Below are positions 33,424 through 44,029 of a stretch of 64,000 nt of DNA, piece after piece. The position numbers and the translations under genes were made by a program. Source of the DNA: Lycium barbarum (taxonomy: Eukaryota; Streptophyta; Magnoliopsida; Solanales; Solanaceae); the NCBI RefSeq assembly GCF_019175385.1, contig NC_083343.1, forward strand, positions 51,730,457-51,794,456, in the 5' to 3' direction. The notes beneath the pieces are model-generated. The model had not been told where the DNA came from. It did no database searches and worked only from the letters and a program-made list of their open reading frames with translations. How positions within the stretch are numbered: position 1 is the first letter of the stretch; every line of letters begins with the position of its first letter.

Positions 33424-35384
33424 ATTTCTACCTTTTATTGGTGTTATGAAGTTTTGATTGTGTTGTAGTTTATGGAAATGTGTTGATTGTATGAAGAAAT
33501 AGAAGTTTGCAAAGTGGGTGTGTGTGAGTGTGTGGTCGTGGGTATATACTACATATATAGCCTCTATGTGTTGAATTTATGTTATAATCTAGTCATGATT
33601 GTAATGAAATGCATATGGGAATTGAAAGTTGGATGAATTTAGTTGATGTTGCAAAATGAGCATATGGCCGTGTGGTGTAATGGTCTTGGAATAAATAGGA
33701 ATCAAGTTGTGTAATGTGTTGGAGTGTTGGTATTGTGATGTTTGTAATGTGAATTAAGCTAGAATGATATAAGTTTGTGTTGAATTGGAATGTGAACACT
33801 TATGTCGTTTTAGTATGATTTTCCGACATTAAGGAAATGAAGTGTTTGGTTGTGAATTATGATGTTCATTGATGAATTTGGAAGTTCGAAACTTGTTATG
33901 AAATTATATGCCAAAGATTTGATGTTTTGCATAAGTTATGCTTTTGGCGGAAAAGTGTATATCATGTATATCAAGTGTATATCCTAAGGGAAATGGTATG
34001 AGATGTCTTTAGATTTATATGGTGATGATCATGATGGTTGTTGAATACGAAATTATTGATCTTAGTTGAAAGTTGGGTTGAATTGAAGATTATGTCAACT
34101 TGTGAGAAAAATGACTAGTTGAAGGATATTTGTGTTTTTAATGTTCATTGTTGATATTGTTGTTGTCGTTTGGGTTGTTGTTGATGATTTATAGCCGAGT
34201 TGAATTCTCGGGGTGTCTTATGTATAGGGGAAGTGCTGCCGAAATTTCGGTAGCCAAATATGCTTTAAGTTGAAATAATGGCATTAATAATTCACAATTG
34301 GTAAACTTGACCAATTGCAGTTTTTCGACGAAACGGGAAGTGAGATTGGAAAGGCTTAAGGAGCGTGAAAGGTATGTAAAGCAAACCCAATTCTTCCCTT
34401 GGCATGCCCTTAGTGTATTAGGGTCGGATCCGGGCCTCGAAGGACCTCTTGGCCCTCGGAATCCGCAAGACAAAATTTCAGTTTTTCCTTCAGTAGAATT
34501 GAACCTCTTTGATACGCTTTTGCTGAAATTATGCAAACTTGCTCTAAATTATTCAGAAAGTCATAGAATGTCTGTATAACCTCTTTAGGTGACACTATAT
34601 GCTTAGAGGGCACAATTTGAGCCCGCCGCCTTATTTGTCCCGAGGCGGGCCCACTATTTACGGTTTTGCCCCTAATATGCTAAAGCTTCCTTTTTAAGCG
34701 ATTTTTGAAAGAAATGTTTTAATTACCCTACTAATCGCTTAACGAATATTATTTTAAATATTCTATTAAACCTTATACATTATTTTGACACCCGGAATGA
34801 CTTCGGGAAAGTTAGACTTCTGTAATTTATTATGATATCTGGAATACATTTATTATGATTCCGTCCGACTCCATTTGATTTGTTTGTCTTTGCTATGCCT
34901 CATCGAGTCTTTGAAAATACTTATGATATTTTTAAATTGCATTAGTCTCTCACTACTCCATTCGTGGATGTCCCAATGTTTCCCACACTGAGCCCGGGCC
35001 AGGATATGTTGTCAAGCGTAATTCTCTGCATTGTTCGCCGCGTCCCGATGTGAGGGGGCAGGTATACGCGTACATGGGTCTGTGGAGTATGATGTGCCAT
35101 GTCCGCCTATTCTGATCTGATCTGTTATGGCCATTTTGATATAACGTTATATGATACGGGGCCACGCCCCTTTTTCTGATTTCTCTGTATAGTGGCACTA
35201 GCGTCGGGAGGGTGGCCACATTCTGTCTGCCGAGTCCCGTGGCAGGGACCGGATATGATATGATATGACATATGTTTCTGTACGCATTCTGTCTGTTTTG
35301 GAAATATGCATTTGACACTTTGGATTCTGTACTCATTTTCTGTAACCATTATGATTTGACTTCTGTGATTCCGCTTTGCATATT

Positions 35385-35421
35385 CAGTACATATTTCGTA
35401 CTGACCCCCTTTCTTCGGGGG
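35385..35421 (+). promoter_or_regulatory. Double hairpin in D LTR
   Basis: CAGTAC-N7-GTACTG (35385-35403) followed at once by CCCCC-N7-GGGGG (35405-35421). In A and E the second stem is GTCC/GGAC instead, so the pairing but not the sequence is kept. Confidence 0.6.
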
Positions 35422-35850
35422 CTGCGTTTTCATGCCGCGCAGGTACAGACGACAGGTTTGCTGATCCACACGTTTAGGATCCCATTTCTGCTATTTTGGG
35501 GCGCTCTCTTCTACAGAGCCCATCTTTTGGTACAGTCTGTTACTGCTATCGGGATATGTACTTTGTTCAGGGTATGACGGGGCCCTGTCCCGTCTTATGA
35601 TTATGATATGTTCTGTAGAGGTCTGTGGATACATCTGTGTGGGTTCTGTACATATGTTTGGGATGTTTTGTTTTATGATAGCCTTATCGGTTACTGTGTG
35701 CCAAGTCTGCTCTTCGGCTAAATTCTGTAGCATCCACTAATGTTATTATTATATTATTATTCTGATAATATGCTAATTTGGGTATCGGGTACGTATAGGT
35801 GCCCAGCTAGGGCACTGGTCGCGGCCCACGGGGTTGGGTCGTGACAAAAG

Positions 35851-35862
35851 TGGTATCAGAGC
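35851..35862 (+). other. Primer binding site of D (initiator tRNA-Met)
   Basis: TGGTATCAGAGC four bases after the LTR end at 35846. Confidence 0.95.
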
Positions 35863-35896
35863 AGTTCGTCCTTGGAATGTCCACAGACCGTGTCTA

Positions 35897-35950
35897 GTAG
35901 AGTCTTGTTTATCGGTGTGTTGTGCACCACGCCTATAAACAGGAGGCTAC
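35897..35950 (+). promoter_or_regulatory. Leader stem-loop of D with GTGCAC palindrome
   Basis: CTTGTTTAT (35904-35912) pairs with ATAAACAGG (35935-35943) with one wobble, and GTAG/CTAC close the base. The apical GTGCAC is at 35922-35927. Confidence 0.6.
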
Positions 35951-36023
35951 AGGGCATTTAGGATACTACCCTCCTTTCTGTCTTAGATCGTGTGATAAAG
36001 CTGTGTTATCAGGATGACCCCTC

Positions 36024-36049
36024 CCTAACGAGTGGCTATGTTTGCAGAT
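36024..36049 (+). promoter_or_regulatory. Branch point and 3' splice site before D gag
   Basis: CTAAC at 36025-36029 and TTTGCAG ending at 36047, two bases before the conserved ATG at 36050. The branch A to AG spacing is 19 bases. Confidence 0.5.
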
Positions 36050-39000
36050 ATGCCTCCAAAAAAGGCAACAGCGGCCCAAAAGGCCAAGTCAGCAGCCTTG
36101 GGAGAGACTAGCCGGGTCCAGAGGATTACCAGGGCCCAGGCACATATTGCTCCGGGGACTTTGCCCCAGACAGAGGGTTCGTCTACACCGCCACTCGTGG
36201 AGGAGATTGGGGCAGCCGCAGCCGCAGATCGGGGGGCGGCTCCACCGCCAGCTCCCGCAGTTCCAGTACCTGAGCCTCCAGCTCCACGGCCAGGCACTGA
36301 GGATCAGTCTATGAGGGAGGCAGTCCAGTTGCTGACGAGACTGGTGGCAGGGCAGGTTCAGGGGCATGGACTGGGAGGTGACCGGACAGTCAGGCGTGAT
36401 AGTTCGAGAGCCCGTGAGTTTTTGACTTGTAACCCTCTAGAGTTCTTCGGGACAAAGCCCGAGGAGGATCCTGAGGAGTTTATCAGGAAGATGCGACGCA
36501 CTCTAGATTTGATTAATGCTTCCGAGACAGAGTCAGTCGCGTTAGCTTCGTACCGGTTATATGATGTGGCGGCGAACTGGTACGAGTCATGGGGGCTATC
36601 CAGGGGGGACGGCGCTCCTCCAGCAGTTTGGGGCGATTTTTCTCAGGCATTTCTTGGACATTTTCTGCCCCCAGAGTTGCGACGAGCCAGATCTGATAGA
36701 TTCTTATTATTGAGGCAGAAGGGCCGCAGTATCCGGGACTATAGTTTGGAGTTTGATTCCTTGGCCCGATATGCACCTACTGCGGTGGCTACTATGGCGG
36801 ACCGGATGCACAGATATATTATGGGGCTGGATCGGTATTTTGTTGATAGTTTCTTAGTATTGGCTGCTCAGCCCGGTATGGACATTGCTCGTATCCAGGC
36901 CCATGCCCAGGGCATGGAGGATCGGGGCAGAGGAGGAAACCAGCCTGACAGGGGCCAGGATCGGAGACAGCCCAAGAGGGCCAGGTCATCTGGAGATTTT
37001 CGGGGCAGACAGCCCCAACAGCCGCAGCAGCCTAGCAGATTCTCATCTCAGCCGGCGCAGAGCGCGCCTCCCCAGCCTACAGGTCGCAGGTTCGAGAGCC
37101 CAGGGTATTCAGGAGCGGGCCAGAGCTCCAGGGTTTCAGGTTCACGGACAGATAGGGGTTCTGGTCAGATGAGGCCACCCAGGGTTCAGTGTTCTTTTTG
37201 CGGCAGATACCATACGGGAGAGTGCTACAGAGCCACCGGTGCGTGCTTTTCTTGTGGCCGTCAGGGCCATTCTGTGAGAGATTGCCCGTATAAGGGTAGT
37301 TCGGGTGGTGCAGCGCAGCCTACCGGATCAGCCGCTGGGTCTTCATCTTCGTCAGTGGCTATGCGCCCTACGGGGCAGGGTATTTCGGCACCAGCGGGTC
37401 GCGGCAGAGGCCGTGGTGGAGCTTCTGGTATTAGCGGTCCTTCGAACCGCATTTATGCTTTGGCCAGCCGCCAGGATCAGGAGGCATCTCCTAATGTCGT
37501 CACAGGTACCTTATTGGTCTTCTCTCGGTCTGTGTATGCATTAATTGATCCAGGTTCGACTTTATCTTATATTTCACCCCTTGTTGCCGGTAAAATTGGT
37601 ATTATGTCTGAACCTATAGAGCCATTTGAGGTAGCCACACCGATAGGGGATTTTGTTGTAGCGAAACAGGTTTATAAAGACTGTTCTGTGATCGTTTGTG
37701 ACCGTGACACTAAGGCAGATCTGGTAGAGTTAGATATGACTGAATTTGATGTTATTATGGGTATGGATTGGCTAGCTTCCTGTTACGCTAGTGTTGACTG
37801 CCAGAATAAGGTAGTTCGCTTCCAGTTTCCCGGGGAGCCAGTTATAAATTGGGCTGGTAATACAGCATCGCCGAAAGGTAAGTTTATTTCATACCTTAAG
37901 GCAAAGAAAATGATCAGAAAGGGTTATATCTATCATCTGGTTCGGGTGCAAGACTTGGACGCCGAGATGCCGACACTTCAGTCAGTCCCCGTGATTAATG
38001 AATTTCCAGATGTTTTTCCCGACGAGCTTCCAGGTCTTCCTCCAGAGCGGGAGATAGACTTCTCTATTGACTTACTCCCAGACACTCAGCCTATCTCTAT
38101 TCCTTCGTATAGAATGGCGCCTGCAGAGTTAAAGGAGTTGAAGGAGCAGCTGAAAGATTTGTTGGATAAGGGCTTCATCAGACCCAGTACTTCGCCTTGG
38201 GGAGCCCCGGTATTATTTGTGCGTAAGAAAGACGGGTCGCTGCGTATGTGTATTGATTATCGGCAGCTGAATAAGGTAACTATAAAGAATAAATACCCCC
38301 TCCCCAGGATTGATGATTTGTTTGATCAGCTGCAGGGCGCTAAGTGTTTTTCGAAGATAGATCTTCGATCCGGTTACCACCAGGTGCGAGTACGAGAGGC
38401 CGATATCCCTAAGACAGCTTTTCGGACCCGATATGGGCACTACGAGTTCAGGGTTATGTCTTTTGGGCTGACAAATGCTCCCGCAGTATTCATGGATTTG
38501 ATGAACCGGGTATTCAGGCCATTCTTAGATATGTTTGTAATTGTATTCATTGATGATATCCTAGTTTATTCTCGGTCTGAGGCGGAGCACGCAGATCATC
38601 TGAGATCGGTATTAGGGGTACTCCGGCATCAGAAGTTATATGCGAAATTTTCTAAGTGCGAATTCTGGCTGTCTTCAGTGGCCTTCTTGGGGCATATTAT
38701 TGCAGCTGATGGTGTCCGGGTGGACACACAGAAGATTGAGGCCGTGAAGAATTGGCCCAGACCTACGACGCCCACAGAGGTACGCAGTTTCCTGGGGTTA
38801 GCAGGTTATTACAGGTGGTTTGTGGAGAAGTTTGCTTCGATTTCAGCGCCTTTGACAAGGCTGACTCAGAAGGGAGCTAAGTTCCAGTGGTCTGACGCTA
38901 GTGAACGGAGCTTCCAGTTGCTGAAGGAGAAGCTGACTACAGCCCCAGTTCTGACTCTTCCAGAGGGACCGGACGGGTATGTTATTTATTGTGACGCTTC

Positions 39001-39832
39001 TGGCATGGGGTTAGGCTGTGTATTGATGCAGCACGGCAGAGTTATAGCGTATGCTTCCCGGCAGCTCAAAAAGCATGAGAAGAATTATCCTACCCACGAT
39101 CTGGAGCTCGCAGCGGTGATTCATGCTCTGAAGATATGGAGACACTATTTATATGGCGTTCATGTGGATATCTATACTGATCATAAGAGTCTCCAGTATA
39201 TTTTCAGGCAGAGAGAACTTAATTTGCGACAGCGGAGGTGGCTGGAGCTTCTGAAAGATTATGACGTGGATATTCTGTATCATCCGGGTAAGGCTAATGT
39301 TGTTGCCGATGCGCTCAGTCGGAAGTCTATGGGCAGTTTGGCCGATTTACAGCCAGACAGGAGAGAGATAGCCCGTGATATTCAGCAGTTGGCTAGTCTC
39401 GGGGTTCGTCTGGCCGATTCTGGAGATACACGGATTTCTGTTCGAGGGGTTTCTGAGTCATCTATTAGGGACGATATTAAGCGGCATCAGTTTGAGGATC
39501 CTGTCTTAGCTCGGTACAGGGACACAGCCTATGATAAGGAGAGGACTCCGTTCGAGTTTTCACCGGACGACACTATGTTATACAGAGGCAGGTGGTGTGT
39601 ACCTGATATTGCAGGCCTTCGGCAGCAGGTTATGAGCGAGGCACATTATGCTCGCTATTCGGTCCATCCTGGGTCTACGAAGATGTACCATGATCTTCGA
39701 TGCTTATACTGGTGGGACGGTATGAAGCGGGATATTGCAGAGTTCGTCGCCCAGTGTCCTAATTGTCAGCAGGTCAAGATTGAGCATCAGAAGCCGGGTG
39801 GACTGTTGCAGGAGATGGAAATCCCGACTTAG
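36050..39832 (+). CDS. gag-pol: Gag-pol polyprotein of D, to in-frame stop in integrase
   Basis: Start chosen at the conserved MPPKK (36050); an in-frame ATG at 36038 is upstream, and the frame is open further. Domains by approximate residue: gag capsid-like region 90-290; basic Gln/Pro/Ser-rich stretch; knuckles at 381 and 399-412 ([14 protein letters not shown]); protease D-P-G at 500; RT 660-900 with catalytic FIDD at 835-836; RNase H Asp at 982 (YCDASG) with [10 protein letters not shown]; integrase HHCC from His 1199 (CPNCQQVK). TAG at 39830 replaces a Trp conserved in relatives, by one G-to-A change. Gag and pol share one frame, as usual for chromoviruses. The 1260-codon length is close to the full polyprotein minus the integrase core and chromodomain. 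Confidence 0.93.
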   Translation: MPPKKATAAQKAKSAALGETSRVQRITRAQAHIAPGTLPQTEGSSTPPLVEEIGAAAAADRGAAPPPAPAVPVPEPPAPRPGTEDQSMREAVQLLTRLVAGQVQGHGLGGDRTVRRDSSRAREFLTCNPLEFFGTKPEEDPEEFIRKMRRTLDLINASETESVALASYRLYDVAANWYESWGLSRGDGAPPAVWGDFSQAFLGHFLPPELRRARSDRFLLLRQKGRSIRDYSLEFDSLARYAPTAVATMADRMHRYIMGLDRYFVDSFLVLAAQPGMDIARIQAHAQGMEDRGRGGNQPDRGQDRRQPKRARSSGDFRGRQPQQPQQPSRFSSQPAQSAPPQPTGRRFESPGYSGAGQSSRVSGSRTDRGSGQMRPPRVQCSFCGRYHTGECYRATGACFSCGRQGHSVRDCPYKGSSGGAAQPTGSAAGSSSSSVAMRPTGQGISAPAGRGRGRGGASGISGPSNRIYALASRQDQEASPNVVTGTLLVFSRSVYALIDPGSTLSYISPLVAGKIGIMSEPIEPFEVATPIGDFVVAKQVYKDCSVIVCDRDTKADLVELDMTEFDVIMGMDWLASCYASVDCQNKVVRFQFPGEPVINWAGNTASPKGKFISYLKAKKMIRKGYIYHLVRVQDLDAEMPTLQSVPVINEFPDVFPDELPGLPPEREIDFSIDLLPDTQPISIPSYRMAPAELKELKEQLKDLLDKGFIRPSTSPWGAPVLFVRKKDGSLRMCIDYRQLNKVTIKNKYPLPRIDDLFDQLQGAKCFSKIDLRSGYHQVRVREADIPKTAFRTRYGHYEFRVMSFGLTNAPAVFMDLMNRVFRPFLDMFVIVFIDDILVYSRSEAEHADHLRSVLGVLRHQKLYAKFSKCEFWLSSVAFLGHIIAADGVRVDTQKIEAVKNWPRPTTPTEVRSFLGLAGYYRWFVEKFASISAPLTRLTQKGAKFQWSDASERSFQLLKEKLTTAPVLTLPEGPDGYVIYCDASGMGLGCVLMQHGRVIAYASRQLKKHEKNYPTHDLELAAVIHALKIWRHYLYGVHVDIYTDHKSLQYIFRQRELNLRQRRWLELLKDYDVDILYHPGKANVVADALSRKSMGSLADLQPDRREIARDIQQLASLGVRLADSGDTRISVRGVSESSIRDDIKRHQFEDPVLARYRDTAYDKERTPFEFSPDDTMLYRGRWCVPDIAGLRQQVMSEAHYARYSVHPGSTKMYHDLRCLYWWDGMKRDIAEFVAQCPNCQQVKIEHQKPGGLLQEMEIPT

Positions 39833-40890
39833 AAGTGGGAGGTTATTAATATGGACTTCATTACAGGATTGCCTCGCACTCCACGAAAGTATTCCGTTGA
39901 TAGGCTGACGAAATCAGCCCATTTTCTTCCCGTCAGGACTACCTATTCCGCCGAGGATTATGCCAGGCTCTATATTAAGGAGATTGTGAAGCTGCACGGA
40001 GTTCCTATATCTATTATTTCTGACAGAGGCGCCCAGTTTACGGCGCATTTCTGGAGATCTTTTCAGGAGGGACTAGGGACTCAGGTGAGTCTGAGCACCG
40101 CATTTCATCCTCAGAGCGACGGGCAGGCCGAGCGCACTATACAGACGCTGGGGGATATGTTGCGGGCCTGCGTTATTGATTTCAGAGGCAGCTGGGATGA
40201 TCACTTGCCATTGATTGAGTTTGCATATAATAACAGTTACCATTCCAGCATCCAGATGGCTCCGTACGAGGCTCTGTATGGCAGGAAATGCAGATCGCCG
40301 ATTGGCTGGTATGATATTGGCGAGTCAGAATTTATTGGCCCAGATATGGTCCAGCAGGCCGTGGACAAGGTAAAACTTATTCGAGAGCGACTGTTGGCAG
40401 CCCAGAGTCGACAGAAGTCATACGCGGATAAACGGCGTCGACCGTTGGAGTTTCAGGTAGGCGATTGGGTATTTCTGAAGGTATCGCCTATGAAAGGCGT
40501 GATGCGGTTCAGCAGAAAGGGTAAGCTCAGTCCGCGTTATATTGGGCCTTATCAGATTGTTCGGAAGGTTGGAAATGTCGCCTATGAGTTAGAATTGCCA
40601 CCTAATTTGGAAGCGGTACATCCGGTATTCCATGTCTCTATGCTTCGCAGATGCATTGGTGACCCTTCCAGAGTATTCCCTGCTGATGATATTCAGGTGA
40701 CGGAGCAGTTATCGTACGAGGAGCAGCCCGTATCTATTTTGGATCGCCATGTCAGGAGGCTCTGAAATAAAGATGTGGCCTCCGTTAAGGTACTGTGGCG
40801 GAATGATAACCGGGAGGAGATGACCTGGGAGTCGGAAGAAGAAATGAAGAAGAAATATCCTCATCTGTTCCCTATAGCCACAGGTAACCT
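39833..40890 (+). pseudogene. pol: Integrase core and chromodomain of D, after the stop
   Basis: Same frame as the upstream polyprotein and open 39833-40765. It shows the DDE core ([26 protein letters not shown]), GPY/F-like sequence (SPRYIGPYQIV), then the chromodomain start (QPVSILDRHVRRL). Five residues are deleted before VDRLTK relative to A and B. TGA at 40763 replaces CGA (Arg), and chromodomain sequence continues in frame to about 40890 (ending YPHLF). The catalytic acidic residues are present, but two stops separate the parts. Confidence 0.9.
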
Positions 40891-40998
40891 CAAATCCCTG
40901 CTTAATTTCATTTCAATATCAATCATGTGTCATATATGTGGTGTATAAACATAAACTCCCCCAAAGTGTTTTTTTTTCAACCCTATAAGACTAATTTT

Positions 40999-41033
40999 AC
41001 ATTCGAGGACGAATGTTCTAAAGGGGGTGAGGA
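40999..41033 (+). promoter_or_regulatory. Polypurine tract of D with hairpin
   Basis: ACATTCG/CGAATGT stem at 40999-41016 around AGGA, then AAAGGGGGTGAGGA directly before the LTR TG at 41034. Confidence 0.88.
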
Positions 41034-44024
41034 TGTTATATCCCGTGTTTTCACACGTTTGGAAAAACGTGGAAATATTGGATTTTTGGAGATATAATGT
41101 CAAATTTGATATTTTGTTGAACATAGGAGTTATGCATGAAAGCGTGGGACAAGGCTAAGGGTAATTTTGGAATCTTGGAAATTAGTTTCGGGAATTATAA
41201 AATACGATCCACACCTTATTGGGCTTGCAAAATGTGAAACAAATTGAAGCCCAAAGAGACAAGGGTGGCCGGCCATAGTAGGCCTTGGCCCAAGCCCAAA
41301 TTAATTATGTCATGTGCATGGCATGTGACAACTTTATATAAGAAGACAAAGTCTTCATGTGTATCCATTAGAAGCAAGCAAGAGCAAAAAAATAGAAGAG
41401 GAGAGAAAGTGAGGTTCTCGGGTTTGAGGGGCAAAAATAGCCCTCAAAAATCTTGTCCCAAAAATTCAAATCTTGTTGATTTCCTACTAATTCAAGGTTT
41501 CTTTGCATCTTGGTATAGTTGGTTTGGAGTGGGGAGCTCTAGAATCTCCAAGTTGAACACAAGTCCAAGTGAAGAAAACTTGAAGAAAAGGTAAGAATTT
41601 CTACCTTTTATTGGTGTTATGAAGTTTTAATTGTGTTGTAGTTTATGGAAATGTGTTGATTGTATGAAGAAATAGAAGTTTGCAAAGTGGGTGTGTGTGT
41701 GAGTGTGTGGCCGTGGGTATATACTACATATATAGCCTCTATGTGTTGAATTTATGTTATAATCTAGTCATGATTGTAATGAAATGCATATGGGAATTGA
41801 AAGTTGGATGAATTTAGTTGATGTTGCAAAATGAGCATATGGCCGTGTGGTGTAATGGTCTTGGAATAAATAGGAATCAAGTTGTGTAATGTGTTGGAGT
41901 GTTGGTATTGTGATGTTTGTAATGTGAATTAAGCTAGAATGATATAAGTTTGTGTTGAATTGGAATGTGAACACTTATGTCGTTTTAGTATGATTTTCCG
42001 ACATTAAGGAAATGAAGTGTTTGGTTGTGAATTATGATGTTCATTGATGAATTTGGAAGTTGGAAACTTGTTATGAAATTATATGCCAAAGATTTGATGT
42101 TTTGCATAAGTTATGCTTTTGGCGGAAAAGTGTATATCATGTATATCAAGTGTATATCCTAAGGGAAATGGTATGAGATGTCTTTAGATTTATATGGTGA
42201 TGATCATGATGGTTGTTGAATACGAAATTATTGATCTTAGTTGAAAGTTGGGTTGAATTGAAGATTTTGTCAACTTGTGAGAAAAATGACTAGTTGAAGG
42301 ATATTTGTGTTTTTAATGTTCATTGTTGATATTGTTGTTGTCGTTTGGGTTGTTGTTGTTGATGATTTATAGCCGAGTTGAATTCTCGGGGTGTCTTATG
42401 TATAGGGGAAGTGCTGCCGAAATTTCGGTAGCCAAATATGCTTTAAGTTGAAATAATGGCATTAATAATTCACAATTGGTAAACTTGACCAAATGCAGTT
42501 TTTCGACGAAACGGGAAGTGAGATTGGAAAGGCTTAAGGAGCGTGAAAGGTATGTAAAGCAAACCCAATTCTTCCCTTGGCATGCCCTTAGTGTATTAGG
42601 GTCGGATCCGGGCCTCGAAGGACCTCTTGGCCCTCGGAATCCGCAAGACAAAATTTCAGTTTTTCCTTCAGTAGAATTGAACCTCTTTGATACGCTTTTT
42701 CTGAAATTATGCAAACTTGCTCTAAATTATTCAGAAAGTCATAGAATGTCTGTATAACCTCTTTAGGTGACACTATATGCTTAGAGGGCACAATTTGAGC
42801 CCGCCGCCTTATTTGTCCCGAGGCGGGCCCACTATTTACGGTTTTGCCCCTAATATGCTAAAGCTTCCTTTTTAAGCGATTTTTGAAAGAAATGTTTTAA
42901 TTACCCTACTAATCGCTTAACGAATATTATTTTAAATATTCTATTAAACCTTATAAATTATTTTGACACCCGGAATGACTTCGGGAAAGTTAGACTTCTG
43001 TAATTTATTATGATATCTGGAATACATTTATTATGATTCCGTCCGACTCCATTTGATTTGTTTGTCTTTGCTACGCCTCATCGAGTCTTTGAAAATACTT
43101 ATGATATTTTTAAATTGCATTAGTCTCTCACTACTCCATTCGTGGATGTCCCAATGTTTCCCACACTGAGCCCGGGCCAGGATATGTTGTCAAGCGTAAT
43201 TCTCTGCATTGTTCGCCGCGTCCCGATGTGAGGGGGCAGGTATACGCGTACATGGGTCTGTGGAGTATGATGTGCCATGTCCGCCTATTCTGATCTGATC
43301 TGTTATGGCCATTTTGATATAACGTTATATGATACGGGGCCACGCCCCTTTTTCTGATTTCTCTGTATAGTGGCACCAGCGTCGGGAGGGTGGCCACATT
43401 CTGTCTGCCGAGTCCCGTGGCAGGGACCGGATATGATATGATATGACATATGTTTCTGTACGCATTCTGTCTGTTTTGGAAATATGCATTTGACACTCTG
43501 GATTCTGTACTCATTTTCTGTAACCATTATGATTTGACTTCTGTGATTCCGCTTTGCATATTCAGTACATATTTCGTACTGACCCCCTTTCTTCGGGGGC
43601 TGCGTTTTCATGCCGCGCAAGTACAGACGACAGGTTTGCTGATCCACACGTTTAGGATCCCATTTCTGCTATTTTGGGGCGCTCTCTTCTACAGAGCCCA
43701 TCTTTTGGTACAGTCTGTTACTGCTATCGGGATATGTACTTTGTTCAGGGTATGACGGGGCCCTGTCCCGTCTTATGATTATGATATGTTCTGTAGAGGT
43801 CTGTGGATACATCTGTGTGGGTTCTGTACATATGTTTGGGATGTTTTGTTTTATGATAGCCTTATCGGCTTCTGTGTGCCAAGTCTGCTCTTCGGCTAAA
43901 TTCTGTAGCATCCACTAATGTTATTATTATATTATTATTCTGATAATATGCTAATTTAGGTATCGGGTACGTATAGGTGCCCAGCTAGGGCACTGGTCGC
44001 GGCCCACGGGGTTGGGTCGTGACA
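41034..44024 (+). repeat. Element D 3' LTR
   Basis: 2991 bp, TGTTATATCCCG...GTTGGGTCGTGACA, colinear with the 5' LTR apart from scattered substitutions and a few small indels. TATA at 41335, donor at 41591, palindrome at 42417-42428, double hairpin at 43563-43599. Confidence 0.95.
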
Positions 44025-44029
44025 ATCTC
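44025..44029. repeat. Target site duplication of D, right copy (ATCTC)
   Basis: Followed directly by the rest of the E LTR. Confidence 0.95.

Larger units (their letters stand above)
32845..35846 (+). repeat. Element D 5' LTR
   Basis: TGTTATATCCCG...GGGTCGTGACA. It carries the TATA box at 33162, the donor at 33418, the palindrome CCGAAATTTCGG at 34239-34250 and the double hairpin at 35385-35421. It has a 16-bp duplication near 32950-32970 absent from the 3' LTR. ORFs inside (for example 33071-33421) are not genes. Confidence 0.95.
32845..44024 (+). mobile_element. Element D: nearly complete Tekay-like chromovirus
   Basis: 11.2 kb, forward, with LTRs of 3002 and 2991 bp that are almost identical by eye, a perfect ATCTC duplication, intact primer site and polypurine tract, and a gag-pol frame open for about 1260 codons. 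The close LTR match indicates recent insertion. One stop at integrase, a 15-bp in-frame deletion and a second stop before the chromodomain make this copy defective. Confidence 0.95.

Noticed and set aside
34189..34536. Antisense ORFs in D LTRs (34189-34536, 42367-42714 and others) that look conserved
   Set aside because: Conservation is explained by the two LTR copies; composition is not protein-like and related LTRs do not keep the frame.
36025..36367. Ala/Gly-rich and Arg/Leu-rich ORFs opposite the D gag start
   Set aside because: Shadow frames of the GC-rich gag N-terminus.
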